The notes: generated from the sequence alone by a model not told the origin. Positions 51,333 through 63,708 are shown, numbered from the stretch's first letter. The stretch is DNA of 64,000 bases from Aquila chrysaetos chrysaetos (GCF_900496995.4 NC_044029.1:1984001-2048000), one strand, 5' to 3'. Translations and numbers: made by a program.

Positions 51333-52617
51333 AATCTACCATGAAACTCACTTCTGTTAAGGGTAGAGGTGTTGAGCACCACAAATGTTTAACCCACTGA
51401 AAGCCTTCAGGAGCTGAGAACATAAACAGTGCATAGCTTTCTGGCACTTTCAGATGTTTAAACGCAAACGCAGTCCCTTGTTACCCCTTTGGGAAACTAT
51501 TCCTCACCTCCAGAAAGTAGGTAAGTAAGATGGTCTCCATAAATAAAACAAAAAAAGGCCACTGCAGACTAAGACTGCCCACAAAAATTAACCTGTAGCA
51601 CTGAGAGAAGTATTTAGCAATTTTTACACGCAAAGGCCACTCCTGTGGAGCAGTAAGGCCTGCCAGTGCAGGTCAGTGCTTGCAGCTCTGCGTTGCTGGA
51701 GCTGGGGCTGCTTTGGGGCTCCAGCCGCGGGGAAAGCACCTTCCCAGCAGCTCAGGAGCTCCTCTCCGAGCAGCCAGAGCTTTCTAGGGAAGACTGGGCT
51801 CACTTACAGTCAGATGTGAGCACGAGCTAAGCAAGGTTATCTGCCCAGGGATTTAAAAGTAGCATTGCTCACCGAAGGGATCTGTCACGAGCTTGAGAGG
51901 CTAAGGCACAACAAGAGCGAGCGATCGACGTCGGGATTTTCCATGTCCAACACCACAGACCAAGAAGGCTCCACTTCCCAGAGAGCTGAAGCCATATTAA
52001 GGCACACGGGGGGCACAGTGAATGCTGATAACAGCAGCTGTCGAATCTAAACATGACTAGAGATCTCTTTCTAATACATGCAGGTGACCCAAATTTGGGT
52101 TCCGGGACACAGATGAACTAAAAAAAAACCCCAACCCCACAGTTTCGTTTGAGGTATTAGAAATTTTACAGCTTGTGCACAGCTCTATCGCTTGCCACGG
52201 GCCTTGATGCAGATGTGCCAGAACCACCAGAATCGCTCGGGTTCTGCCCTGGGTAGATGTTTCTTGGGCAGGCTTCAATCCCTTGAAAATAAGCTGCAGC
52301 AAAAGCAGCAGCCCCAGCTCCCCTTTCCTCGCTCCCGCCTTCCCCCTGGCAGGTCAGGCTAGCAGCAAACAGGCATAGTCTCTATTCCACAGTGCTACAC
52401 AGCAAGCAAGCTCACTTCTAAATATATCCAAATAGAAGTTTCTAAACTGCAAAATAAATACAGTTCTTACTGTAAGTTATGCAGCAAAATGTAGGTTATA
52501 CCTAATATTTCATGGTAAATGTAGTGTTATTTAACTTTTTTCCTTATCCTCAGTGTAGCAGATACAAGAGACCCATTCAAACAAAATTAAGACTTCCACA
52601 GAAAGTAACAAATAAGT

Positions 52618-54006
52618 TTACTTTCTGGGTTTTTTACTCCCTGTCATAACAAAGTAGTGATCATCTTGCCTGCTCTTCATAGGAGGACCTTTTGACACAG
52701 CAGGCGTTCCTTTGTTACACGCCGATGACGATTTTCCCTCAGGGAGAGGCTTCTTGGCCGCTGGGGCCAAGCTTTCATTTGCTTGCAAGTTTTTGGTCAA
52801 AGGCTGACCTTTTGTGGAAGGCTGCACTGGCTTTTTGGTCACTGCTGCTTTGGCTGAAGTTTGAGGAAGCCGTACAACGGATAAGGGAGTGCGTTCAGGA
52901 GGTTTGGATGAAGTGGGTCCGACCTGAGGGGGTTTACTGACATTTGGCTGCTTATTGGCAACCGATGATACGGTTTTGCTTGTGGATACCAGCGTAGGTG
53001 GTGACTTCGATGCTTTGCTAACTGCAAGGGAAGGTGCAGAAGCTGAGTGTTTTAGGACTGAAGCACTTTTGAGGTTCCTTGCCAGGTCAGAAGCTGTTTG
53101 TGGAGCTTTCGGAGGATGCCGAGACCCAGTTCCTGAGGTCTGCATAGCGTTTTCAGAAGGAGATTTTGCAAGGAGCTGCTGAGAATGTGCAAACTTGGCA
53201 ACAGCACGCAGGTTTGTAACGGGTGGCCGAGCAGCCCTTGGAGCAACGGAATTCGCTTTGGTTTTAGGGACAGATACAGCTTTACAGTTAGCAGGGACAC
53301 GCTTCTGTTTCGAAGCCATCGTTTCAGCTGTCCCAGGCAAGTCAGACGGCTGTTTTTTAGAGGACGAGAGGGCAGGATGCAGCGCTGGCGCCGGGGAGCC
53401 CTGAGGCAGGGCAAATTTCACCTTGGGAGCATCGGGAGACCGAATACGTTTGCGCAATGTTTCGGAGTGAACAAGAGCCGTTCTCGCTCCTGCGGGCGAA
53501 GATCTTTTGTTTACAGGCTGCGAAGGAGCAGAAGCTGGTGAGCTGTGTGCAGGAGACTCCAGTTTCTTGGCAGTACCAGTTAATGGTTTGAAAGGAGATT
53601 GCACGCCTGTCGCTGAAGACCCTTGTAATTTGGATCTGACTGTCAACGGCTTGGCTGTGGAGGACGGAGGCACTGGCGCCTTTGGTGATGCCAGGGCAGG
53701 GGACTGAGGACGTTTAGATAAAGCCTTCTTGGCACTGGCCCCGAGAGCTGAAACAGGAGTAGGGGGTTTCGATGGCTGCTTTTGAATCATATTGACAGCT
53801 GACATGGGATTCATAACAGGAGGCTCCTGAACTCTAGCTGACGAGCTGGGGACGCCGTCACTGGTGATCCCTTTCTGAAACGCCAGGATTTTTTGTTCCA
53901 GAGTTGCAAACTGAAGCACTCGGCATGGATCATATTTAAGCAGAAAACCTTGAAGAGTGTCCCAGCCTCCACCAACACGTACCATCACATGCTTGCCATG
54001 TAGCAT
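52618..54006 (-). CDS. GAS2L3: GAS2L3 coding exon 8 (GAR second half, basic tail, stop)
   Basis: The single long ORF of the gene, 1389 nt including TAA at 52618-52620. Acceptor TTCTCAG at 54007-54013. It begins [20 protein letters not shown], the second half of the GAR domain. About 400 residues of low-complexity tail follow, rich in Ser, Pro, Lys, Ala and Thr with many SP and TP sites. It ends with the conserved [15 protein letters not shown]. The ORF stays open upstream to 54102 but that part is intron: it lies behind the acceptor and the previous exon joins at 54006. The tail is the least conserved part of the family, so unusual residues there are expected. Confidence 0.95.
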   Translation of the reverse strand: MLHGKHVMVRVGGGWDTLQGFLLKYDPCRVLQFATLEQKILAFQKGITSDGVPSSSARVQEPPVMNPMSAVNMIQKQPSKPPTPVSALGASAKKALSKRPQSPALASPKAPVPPSSTAKPLTVRSKLQGSSATGVQSPFKPLTGTAKKLESPAHSSPASAPSQPVNKRSSPAGARTALVHSETLRKRIRSPDAPKVKFALPQGSPAPALHPALSSSKKQPSDLPGTAETMASKQKRVPANCKAVSVPKTKANSVAPRAARPPVTNLRAVAKFAHSQQLLAKSPSENAMQTSGTGSRHPPKAPQTASDLARNLKSASVLKHSASAPSLAVSKASKSPPTLVSTSKTVSSVANKQPNVSKPPQVGPTSSKPPERTPLSVVRLPQTSAKAAVTKKPVQPSTKGQPLTKNLQANESLAPAAKKPLPEGKSSSACNKGTPAVSKGPPMKSRQDDHYFVMTGSKKPRK

Positions 54007-57000
54007 CTGAGAATGGAGGAAGAGGGGGTGGGAGCAGGAGAAGAACAAGAGAAATTTCTGGTTTGTTTTATGCGGCATTACATCTTCATCTAACATTAAC
54101 ATCTATTGAAATTGACTAAAAATAGGACCTCCTTTCGCTTAAAAAAAAAAAAAAAAAAAAAGAGAGAAGTTACATGATAAGTAACATTTATGCTTCCCAA
54201 TTCTTTTAATAGACAGTTTCCCCTGCAGAGACAGTCATTATGTGTCAGGAAGTAATGAAAGCATACATACAGAAGACATTTTAACCATTCTGTCAGCATC
54301 TTTATTTAGTATACAGAGTTTTGGACACAGGTTTTGTTCAAATTATGGATGTCCTTGTAACACAAACTCTTGTGCCTGCTGAAGAGAGTGCTCAACTATC
54401 CTGCAAATTATAAACCCCAAGTGTCCAGATTTTGTACAAGCAACGTCTTTATATTGCAACTCGTTACTGAAATTTTGGAAACACCACAGGAAAGCATTAA
54501 CTTACTTAGTTTGGTGTGGTTGTAAAATCAATGGTTGTAAGATCTAAGTAGCTACACCTACTTTGAATAGGGGATTGGATGACATGGTGCCCCAATATAA
54601 ATCATTCTGTCATTCTAAAACCATACCATAAAAATGAGGTATTCTACTTAAAAGCCTTTCTCTCCCCATTATGAATATAAATTGGAATTCTGAGAAACTA
54701 CTTACTCTTATGAAGAGTATTTTATCTCCCAGCCTGTAACGTCCCTCTGATAAATATTCAATTGAAAATCGATGGGAACAACTGCAGGGAGGATCTTCTG
54801 CTATATGTTTAACCTAGTTATTAAAATTGAAAGCATTTCTTAGTATTTTGACAGAGGCATGTATTTAACAGTTTATTGAGATATTTAATACAAGAACAGA
54901 TACTGATATATTCATCCCATAATCTAAGGAAAAACTAGAATTCTATTCCCTCCCAAGAAAATATCAGCTACATAGGGCTTCAAAATGTAGGATAAAAGAT
55001 TAAAAGAGAGAACAAACAGTATATACAAATATTTTGATTTGTTCTGATCTAATTTTCCTGATTTCTTCAATTTTAAATTATTTCTACTTTTGTTTTTAAG
55101 CTTTGTCCATAACACTATGCACAGTAGCATCAATTCCAACCACAGCCGTGTAAAGACACTGTTATGGTCTCCAGAAATTGAAACAAGTGCCTGGGTATCT
55201 CCTGTGACCAAATCCATTGCCACAGCTGACGCAGGGCTACTTCAGTGTTCTCCCTAACTCTTTGTAAGGCTTTTAAGTTAACCTTCTATGTGACACCCAA
55301 GAAGGAAACCACTGAAAAAAGGAGAAAAGGAGAAAGGTAGTCCCCAAATAAGTCCAGGGTTGGAGAAGGTGTGCCACTTACAGCCACTTAGAAATTTAAC
55401 AAATTGGAAAGTCAAAACTATTGCCAAGCAGGGAAAATAGTGAGAGTTTTCAGAGAGAGTGAGGATCTGGTGGCTGACGTTCCCAAAGAAGTAGTAGTTT
55501 TACATTACAACACAGAGGACCTTTAAAATAAATGAATTTTAAAGTCTCAACATGCATTTTTGAGCAAAATAGGAAAGTTGTTCATCATTCCTTTTGGATC
55601 AATTCACAAGATGTACAAATCATTTCCTTTTCTGCATACGTATTCATTTCCAAGTGGTACAGCTACAGAGGTTTTATTTAAAGTCTTTTTTAAAAGAGTT
55701 TCATCAAAGCTTACTTTAACATTTGATGAAGTTTTATGAAAACATCAAATTGAAGAGAAGCATATGTTACAGTTGTAGAATATTGACACACCAGAAAAAT
55801 TGAATGAGAGTATTTCTTAGACTCAAAGAAGAAATGAAGGGCCAGGGGGGGAGTCAAGGCAAGTTATATGCACTGAGGCATTAACTCCAAAACATATAGG
55901 ACAGCATTTTGCTTACATTTTCAGAAAAAATAGTTGTTCAAAAGAGGTGCATACCCTTCTGTTTTCTATTTAAGGAGGCTCACAAATATTAAATGAAAAC
56001 CAGCCTAGGCTTACTGAGCCAGATCATACAAGTACTAAATTTAAGAGTTTGATGTAGAGCCCACATCACCATAAATAAGTAGTACTTACTGCCTCATCTA
56101 GCTCCCCATGGTGACAACATGACTTTGCTGTGCTAATAGGTGATGGTGGTCCAGAGGTCATCAGCAGTGTTTCTTCTAGCTCAATTTCCTTCTCTAGTTT
56201 TACTAGTACAGGAGGTTCAACTCCATAACTCAAATACAAAAGTAGAGAGTTTAATTGCTAATTTACTAAAGAAAACAAGAAGAAACAGATGATGATAAAC
56301 ATGCAAAATTCTGAGCGGCTTGACTGACAGGGCACAGCACTAAATCAGTTGTAGGAATAGCTGCCTTGATAATCCAAAGGAGCAGCTCTGAGTTTCTAGT
56401 AGAAACCCTTCCTAAGGTGGTCTTGGAGCTGCCATTCTCTGGTACATTACTGCCTTCTCAGCAGTAAAAAATATTGTCAAAACCACACAATTTAGGTCAC
56501 ATCCAATTTAGATAAACTATCTTTAAAGCTTCCAGCTCTGCACTAGAAATAAATTAAAAGTCTAAACTTAGAGAGTGATAAAGAGATACCTGCCAAAAAG
56601 CTTAAAAAATAAAAACATTAAAACTGTATTTAATGTTCAGTGAGTTCTTCCAAGATGTACACTTACCTATAAGCTGAATGTAGCATTTAAACATACAGCT
56701 ATAAAAAGCAGTGTGGATCAGCACCTCTCCATGAAAAAAGTCTGATAAATATTTGAAAAAAATACTCCTATTGTACAATGGTCCTAGAAAAACTACTCAT
56801 TACTTTCTGTGTGGAATTAACATCTACTGCATTGCACTTAATGACTGCAGATTGTCTTAACTTTGTCTTAGTTTTTACTTAACAGAATGTGTTCTTCAAC
56901 TTTTTGTTAGGAGCATGTGCGGATCACATACCTGGATACAATGCGCCCAATTTCCAACAGACAAAGATAGACTTGTCTTGGATCTTTGTGCAACACTAAA

Positions 57001-60000
57001 AGGGAAGAGAATAAGAGGGAATTACAGCTCATACTCTACTGTGGGGAGGCCTGTGCAATTAGGTACAGAGAAGGGAAGACAAGGAATAGATGACTATAAC
57101 TTTGCCATCATTCTACCCAGAGGCAAGCTACATTATCATGGATAAAACTCTATATGCTTTCCAAATCTAATTTTCTGTTCCATAAAGTGTTTAAACCCAT
57201 CCTGGCACTCCTGAAATCAAACTCTTCTCTACCTCTTAAGAAAAATACACATTATTTGGTTTTATGCTGTTCCTTCTTGATGTGAACCAGAAAGAAAGAG
57301 ATCTGAGACTTTTCCCTTCCCTATCTCCAAATACATTATTGCAGTCTTACAGATGAAAAGCATTCAACAACTACAAATAGGAAAATATACTCCATCTGTT
57401 CATGCTCGTGCATGCAGACACAGATAGGCACACACACTCTATAGGTGAAAAACCGTAGGAGAATACACTGCAAGGGACCTAGGTGACAAGTGGATTGCTA
57501 TGCAGCCAGTCAGCACGAGTGGTTTACACCCTTGGCTGCGAAAGAATAATCCGGGTGATTGTTACCATTTCAGTAAGCAACAGATCTTTCTTCTTCTCAC
57601 TTTAAAAGTTCCGGGTGCCAGCAGGGTCCATCCATATGGCAGATTCACCCAGTTCCACGAGACGATACCACTTCGCCAGGGGCAGCTCCCCTACCCCATG
57701 CTATACCCTCATTTCACCTCTCCCTATCAGCCCCCACCTCCTGCCCCATCCACCCAGAGCTTTTCTTCAGAACTGGGTATCTTTGTGAGGCTGTATCTGA
57801 AAAGGATGGTCAAAACCCCTGACCGAAAGGAGGTGGTAAGAATGACGCTGGTTTAAGAGACAAACACTCAGATAGCCAAACAGCGTGAAGATGACTGTCA
57901 CAAGTCTTCTGGGTTTGCTTGACAACTTTGAAATGAAAACATTCAATTATTTCTACTGCCGCACTGAAGAATGGAAGAGGCAGAAGGAAAACAATGTCTG
58001 TTTTGGTTTCTTGAAACTTCCATCTTTAGGTGTGCAAGGAAAAGGAAAAAGAAACAAGGCCATGAACAGAGAAAGAAAATAGTGTAAAATCTCACGCACA
58101 AGCAACTACTTCCTCCTCTGTCCCCATACAAGCCTCAAAACCGAAATGCCTTCAAGACGTTCTAAGAACAGTTGTATGAAAGTTTTAGAAAACAAACCAT
58201 CCCTGTGCTTTCTTAGCCAACTAGGAATACTGCCTAATAATTCAGAAACCAAAGGCTGGGAGAAAGGTCATTCAACTCCTCTCAACCCACACACAAGGCA
58301 CAGTTCTTTCCCCCACCACCATCAAGTATAAGAAATGGGAAAAGCTGTAGATACAATTTTCGTATCGTGTAACATTTATATGAACAAGTCTGGCTTTCTT
58401 CACACCCTGCAGTAACAACATTCAGTAGAAACTGGAAATTCACTCCGAAAAGAAACCTAATGAGCCAGCTCTATGTTTAGAGATGAAATCTAACATCCTT
58501 CTGATGTTCAATTTGATATTTAAAACGACTTTGCTTTAAATAAGACTGAAGTGTTTCCTAAAGTATAAGCTGAGTATGAAGTCAGATGTTCTTGTTTACA
58601 TCATCTACTCCAGTTTGTATGTCTATTTTTTAAAAGATCTGATTATGAAGGGTAAATATAGAATAGAAAGTCGACACAGCCATAACCTAAAAGGTACTAC
58701 ACGTCATTTAATCTCTTTTTTGTGCGTGTGTTTGTCAGCTATAACAGAAGGGGTATAATTTGCCTGAATCCAGAAGAGAAAAATCCAAATATACCCCTAG
58801 CAGAGACCAAGACATTTGTTTTGGCTTGATGTCAAGGGGCATCCCATGATGGCTACTCTCCCTTTCTGCTGTCTCAGGAGCCACTTTATTTCCTTCACAG
58901 CCATCCACACTTTTCAGGAGGTGTTGCTATATGTATCTGATAGGGAAAAGACAATTGTCAAATTGTCTTTCCCTTATTTCATTCATAAAGAATGGCTTGA
59001 AAGTTTGATGGAGAACATCAGCGGAAAGAATGTTTCATCAAGGAGGCTGCAAGTCTGCTCATTTCAACTGCCAAAAAGGCTCACAGAAGATATTTATGCC
59101 ATAAAGCAAGCTTGTGTCAAGAGTTACAATCAGACTTCAAAACACTTCTTTGGCTACGAGCAAAAGCCACAGCATTAGGAAATCCTGTCTGCTTATCTCA
59201 GGGAAGCTAAACAGGTTCTAGTTACCCATCCACTCACAGGAACAAAGATGTTTAAGCAATGTAATTCATACAAGTTGAACTGAAAAAAATACTAAAACTA
59301 ATTTTCTTATAGCTCAGTTCTTCTACTTATCTGTATTTCAAGGCACTGAAAAAAGGTACACTCACTAGTTTAATCAGAATGAGACAGATGCAAATGAGGA
59401 TGTTTTCTCAATTATTTTAAAAGATGACTTATCCAGTAGAGAAAGCATGGGCAGTCCAACTAGCAGGAAGAGGAGCTTGAAAGTAAAGCAGTTAATGAAA
59501 ACTGTGCCTCCCATGTAAATAGCATTAAATGGCACAAAGACTTCACGAATATCTAGTAGATATTGCGATGAATTCATTTGATTATGGAAAACAAAGGTAC
59601 TTTGCAATTTTTTTGCTATTCTGCTGACAGGCAGATATTTTGCCTTTTTTTTAAAAAAAACAAAACAAAACAGTATTTGGCTGTTGCCACAGAAAGGTTT
59701 GCATTAACTAATTTTTACTGACATAATAGCTGGTAGAAGAGCATTTCATTATTTACCATGCGATGAAAGCACAATTCCTCTTAATTAGCTGTCAAAAAAA
59801 TTTTATTCCATCTGGAAGTACCAGTCTAGAAGCTGTTTGTTATAAGGGACAGACTGTGCAGTGGGGCAGGCATACACACAGTTGGCAATATTTATTTTTA
59901 TAACTATCTTATTAAATGGGAAAACACAAATGGTTTAGAGTCATGTCAAGTAGGTCCTGAAGTAAATGTTAATTACCAACAGACTGTTGCCACTTCAGGC

Positions 60001-63000
60001 ACAACGCCCTGATGTAGTTACCAAATTTAGCAGTCATGAATGCATTATTCTGAGGGCTTTCTGCAACAAGAATGAGCTCTAATACCAAATAAAGGATCTT
60101 ATTGTGAGTTGACTCCATGGCCCTGTGGTCTTCCCGCACAGGGAAAGCAAAACCACACTTTTCTCCTCTGTTTCTCAGAGGGCCTTTTTACTGAAGGAAA
60201 ACATGCGAGTTTGCTGCCCAGCTGTCACTCCCCCCTTCATCTCGCATGGCGACTTTTAGAAGTTTGGAAAAGCATCATGCAAGGTAGAGAAGTCACTGAA
60301 CTGATTTGTCAAGGCTTTTGCTTGATCACTGCCTTAAAAGAAATAAAAGCATTAATAGCTTGGAAGAGACAGCCATAGTCGTGACAAAGGTTTCAAAAGA
60401 CTAAACACAAGAGATCTCCCTGACCGGGTAGTTATCCACATACAGATCAAAGCAAAGCTTACAAAAAGCTAGATTTACCTAAACCTTCAGATTCAAAGAG
60501 GTAAGTCTCATCAACTCCAATGGCCCTACACCAGTTAAGAAAGTTGGCTGTATTATCTCTGGCAAAAAAAGATCCTGATGGAGCATCCTTCTTACACGGA
60601 ACTTTTCTCATAGGAAAATTCTGGCAAGGGAAGAAAACAAAAAGTACATTGTGCACATCAACATTGCCAACAGATTTCAAAGCATATTTGCAAAGGAAAA
60701 TAAACCGTGAATTCAGAGCACAGAAACAGCGGTTAGTAACTATTTTGTGTCACTGAGTGAACAATCCTTAGCTCTGCAGCCTCTCCCAAAGCTGCTGTAG
60801 ACAGTTGCTTTCCCATTTCCCCATATGCTGGGCTAAAAGTCTTAGTGGTGGTTTCACAGGTCTACACAGTTATTCCTCGCTCCCAAGCTCTGCTCACAGC
60901 AGTAGAATAAGCCCAGAGAGAGAACCTCAAATCAACTAAACTGTACTTGGCTGCCAGATTTCAACATTTTAGAGCCCATTCTAGAAAGCAGAGGGAATCA
61001 AAAGGAAGCAAAAGGCAGTTTCCTTTAAAACAATTCAGTACTTTCTTTGTTTTTAAACTGGTATCTTCAAAACTAAACGAACAGTCCAAAGGTACACAAG
61101 TTGGGCATCTTGTCCTCCTTAAAAAAACCCCTAAGGATTTGCATTTATATAAATACCATTTGGCATCCTAACACTGCTGTCTTGTCCCACCCTCAGTTAA
61201 TAATAATTCTAATATTAGTTATTGTATTACTTACCAGTAAATATCCATTATTTAAAATTACTGGTTTACTGGATAAAGAAGGTAAACACACCAAAAAAAA
61301 AAAAAAAAAAGGTGAAACACTTCCTCCTGCCCCAAGGGAAGCACTACCAATTAGGGCACATTAGCTGGTGATCTACTATTTGACAAATCCAAGCGTTGCT
61401 GTAGCTGTACTGGGTACCTGCACATCGAACACATGCTACCTGCACCAGCCTTACAGGGTTTTATACTCCAAAGTGACACATCACTATTTTTCATTGTACA
61501 AACACAGACTGCAAGTTGGTTGAGATTCACGTTTCAGCTCAGCCTTGGTTCCCAACAAAAACACTGAAGCCCATCTCCAGGTACATCTCAATATGGGTAT
61601 TTTCACGGCTAACCTATATACTAGAGTTTAGCCACCAGTTGCTGGAACAAAACATTCCACCAAGTGCCCAAGGATGTCTTGTCCAACCCACACTGACATT
61701 ATCAGGGGAACAAACTCCAGACTTGGACTAGATCTTCCTCTGGCAAGACTTCTACTGAAATCAAACTAAAAAACTAGTATGGACATTAGGATTTGACTAA
61801 CAAAGTGCATAAGTCATTTGTTGCATAAGGACAGTTTATCCATCTATAACGCCATACTTGTTAATCCGTCTCTGGATACACAGCCCATGGATTGCCGCTT
61901 TGGGAAGCCTCACTCACCTGCCTTCCTTTTACTACTACTTACCATTAAAGACTTTATATATGTATTAAAAATCATAATATGACTCACCCTTAAGTTATTT
62001 GAGCTACAACATTTTTTAATTGTGTTTTGAAGAACACCAACCAATTGGCAGAGTAATACCCCATTGTCGAGTTCTTCTAGCAGTTGTTCTGCTTTGATTT
62101 CTATTCCTAAAAAAAGAAGGTCAATATTAGAGTTACTCCACAGAAGGTAAAGAAGTTTCATGTGAACTTAGAGGCAACTCAATCAGCATTCTATTCATCA
62201 TATAATTTACTACAGTGTTAAAGACTGAAAATTAGTAGAAATATAAGTAAATAAAATCAAATATCCCCTTAATTAGATTTTAATTAGACTAACAAGATTC
62301 AGAAATATAAATTAGAAAGATTAATCATCCTACCTCTAAGAGGTGGCAGCTAATAAAAATCTGAAACCAAAGCACGCATTTTAATGCGATTCTCCTAGCC
62401 ATTCAGGCTCAAATACACCAGATCTTAATAGTATTATAGATATTAAGTGTCAGCACTGACTGGCATATTGGAAAGCGCTTTGAAATTTATTAGGCAGTGA
62501 TCTATTTTTAACCTCACCCAGCAAGCCAGACAGCCAGATCGACAGATCTTCTTGCATAGGCACCAGAGTTGCTTCATGCCGCACAGATATCCACTGGTCG
62601 TACAGGCACACGTCTGCCAAACCCGGCCCGTGCCTGGGGGTCAGGGGGCTCCGGGGACTTAAGGGAAGGTCATCTCCAAACCACACCTGCAGAAGATTCC
62701 AGAACGCTGAAGGCGGCGAGCTCTAATATTTGCAGTCAGATGACGAAAACCTGCAGTGCTGAACTGTGCTAAAGATCTATTATTCAAAGAGTAAGTGTTC
62801 ATTCCTCTTCAGATACACCAAACCAACACAACAGTCATCACCAACGGGGCAGCTCTCATTAGTAACTCCCGTATCAAAAGTACTACTACTTTCGTTCCCC
62901 TGACTTCTTTGGATTTAAAACTACATACTTTCCTGAATATTAAATACAGAAAAAATGCATTAAATTTGCGGGTTTTTTTTCCTCAGCACATTTTAAGTAA

Positions 63001-63678
63001 CGAAATCTGCAGTTTATCATATGATTTACTACAGACTACTGATTTCTCTGATCAAACATTTCAGAAGCATTTTGTGTTTAAATCATTAAAATGATGTTGG
63101 TAAAAGAGGAAACATATTCCCATGCGACAACATAACACACATCATGAACGTGAATCCTTAGCATTTCTCTTAAGGATTGCTTATTTTCAAACTGAGAGGT
63201 ACCATTACATTTCAAGAAAAGGACCACACTGAAATTTCATTTACAAAATCCCCAAAGAGAAAGAGTCCCTCCGGTACTCTTAACTACTTGCTTTCAGATC
63301 AGGAAGTATGTGTGCTTGTAAAGTACATTTATTTATATTTAAGTGATTAACTAGAACATAGGGGTTTTAAAAACACCTCTTAATCATCAAGCAAGTTTTT
63401 AAATAATCTCAGCCTTTGACTTCAAAACCTTCTTAGGTAATAGCGCTTAGAAAGAGGAAGGATAACCTGCCTGATCTAACACTGGGTTATATGTCTTGTC
63501 ACATTGCTCCATTTGTAAAATGGGAAAACTATTACTTTTTTTTTTTTTTTTGAACTAGAGATAACTCTGGGGATTCTAGCATTTCATCTGCTTCAGGGTA
63601 GATTTTTGTATTAAAAAAAAAAGTATTACACAGCATTCAAACATTACCAAAGGCATTTACCTGAACTGCATTCTGCAT
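52618..63678 (-). CDS. GAS2L3: GAS2L3, growth arrest specific 2 like 3 (eight coding exons)
   Basis: GAS2-family cytoskeletal linker: the CH domain binds actin and the GAR domain binds microtubules. Family knowledge places GAS2L3 at the spindle midzone and midbody in cytokinesis. Coding exons in transcript order: 63678-63661, 62686-62518, 62106-61988, 60620-60479, 56995-56932, 56228-56090, 54813-54706, 54006-52618. Each has AG/GT borders and the phases join without a break, giving 2148 nt or 715 codons plus stop, slightly longer than the roughly 690 residues I recall for the human protein. The CH domain is roughly residues 45-170, GAR roughly 205-285, then a Ser/Pro/Lys/Thr-rich tail. The protein ends [15 protein letters not shown], as in mammalian GAS2L3 from memory. 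The ATG at 63678 has ACC before it. An in-frame ATG at 63690 has weaker context. Identity is certain; exact start and UTR limits are less so. Confidence 0.95.
54560..54620 (+). mobile_element. CR1 LINE 3' end fragment in GAS2L3 intron 7 flank
   Basis: GGGGATTGGATGACATGGTG then CAATATAAATCATTCTGTCA and TTCTAAAA: a decayed sense CR1 3' end, lying between coding exons 7 and 8 and antisense to the gene. Confidence 0.65.
54706..54813 (-). CDS. GAS2L3: GAS2L3 coding exon 7 (GAR domain, first half)
   Basis: 108 nt, phase 0 on both sides, so skipping it would keep the frame but halve the GAR domain. Acceptor AACTAG, donor GTAAGT. It encodes [20 protein letters not shown] and on to GDKILFIR. The CxC cysteines belong to the zinc-binding-like GAR fold. 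Confidence 0.94.
54814..56089 (-). other. GAS2L3 intron 6
   Basis: About 1.3 kb, AT-rich, no other feature seen. Confidence 0.8.
56090..56228 (-). CDS. GAS2L3: GAS2L3 coding exon 6 (CH-GAR linker)
   Basis: 139 nt. Acceptor TTTGAG, an AG without a long pyrimidine tract, and donor GTAAGT. It encodes [19 protein letters not shown] and ends [10 protein letters not shown]. The acidic helix LEKEIELEE links CH to GAR. The splice makes a Ser codon before YGVEPP where I recall Arg in mammals. Confidence 0.92.
56932..56995 (-). CDS. GAS2L3: GAS2L3 coding exon 5 (short, end of CH domain)
   Basis: Only 64 nt, phase 1 in and phase 0 plus two nucleotides out. Acceptor TTTTAG, donor GTATGT. It encodes (V)[20 protein letters not shown], the last CH helix. 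An unrelated plus-strand ORF at 56915-57145 crosses this exon and is a shadow. Confidence 0.92.
56996..60478 (-). other. GAS2L3 intron 4
   Basis: About 3.5 kb between coding exons 4 and 5. It holds short ORFs (57500-57856 and 58816-59178 on the plus strand) that have no recognisable domain and are antisense to the gene. Confidence 0.8.
60479..60620 (-). CDS. GAS2L3: GAS2L3 coding exon 4 (CH domain)
   Basis: 142 nt, phase 0 in and phase 1 out. Acceptor TTGCCAG, donor GTAAAT. The peptide starts [19 protein letters not shown] and ends [11 protein letters not shown]. The stretch [13 protein letters not shown] is the conserved core of the GAS2-family CH domain. Confidence 0.94.
60621..61987 (-). 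other. GAS2L3 intron 3
   Basis: About 1.4 kb with an A18 run near 61293. Nothing else recognised. Confidence 0.8.
61988..62106 (-). CDS. GAS2L3: GAS2L3 coding exon 3 (CH domain)
   Basis: 119 nt, phase 1 in and phase 0 out. Acceptor in a T-run ending TAG, donor GTGAGT. It encodes [19 protein letters not shown] and continues to [14 protein letters not shown] is the characteristic GAS2-type CH motif. Confidence 0.93.
62518..62686 (-). CDS. GAS2L3: GAS2L3 coding exon 2 (N-terminus and start of CH domain)
   Basis: 169 nt, phase 0 in and phase 1 out. Acceptor CTTCTGCAG, donor GTGAGG. The peptide runs from [15 protein letters not shown] to [12 protein letters not shown]. The SP-rich leader (residues 7-30) contains SPR and TPR sites of proline-directed kinase type, and the exon ends inside the first helix of the CH domain. 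Upstream of the acceptor the frame meets a stop, so the exon cannot carry its own start codon. Confidence 0.93.
62687..63660 (-). other. GAS2L3 intron 1 (between the first two coding exons)
   Basis: About 1 kb, with a T-run near 63535. No other feature seen. Confidence 0.8.
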
Positions 63679-63708
63679 GGTCACCTGCATTTACATTAGT
63701 TTCTCCCC
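63661..63708 (-). CDS. GAS2L3: GAS2L3 first coding exon with partial 5' UTR
   Basis: Acceptor CCCCAG at 63709-63714 is followed by about 30 nt of leader, then ATG at 63678 and five more codons (MQNAVQ), then donor GTAAAT. The peptide resembles the N-terminus I remember for mammalian GAS2L3 and joins in phase 0 to VWFGDD in the next exon. The leader holds a minimal uORF, ATG-TAA, and an in-frame ATG at 63690 that would add MQVT. Earlier noncoding exons and the promoter must lie beyond the right edge of the window. Confidence 0.85.

Larger units (their letters stand above)
49700..52617 (-). other. GAS2L3: GAS2L3 3' UTR and downstream flank (limits unknown)
   Basis: No coding signal is seen below the stop. 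The first canonical AATAAA on the minus strand is at 51327-51332, about 1.3 kb past the stop. Others are near 49845 and 49461, beyond the solo LTR. The first would make a plausible 3' UTR of about 1.3 kb, but no transcript evidence is available here. Confidence 0.4.

Noticed and set aside
52692..53541. Plus-strand ORFs over the GAS2L3 last exon
   Set aside because: Antisense shadows of the real coding exon, caused by its codon composition.
58816..59178. 120-codon plus-strand ORF inside a GAS2L3 intron
   Set aside because: No recognisable domain, antisense to the gene, and length is within chance for this composition. A retrocopy was considered but no poly(A) tail or family match is visible.
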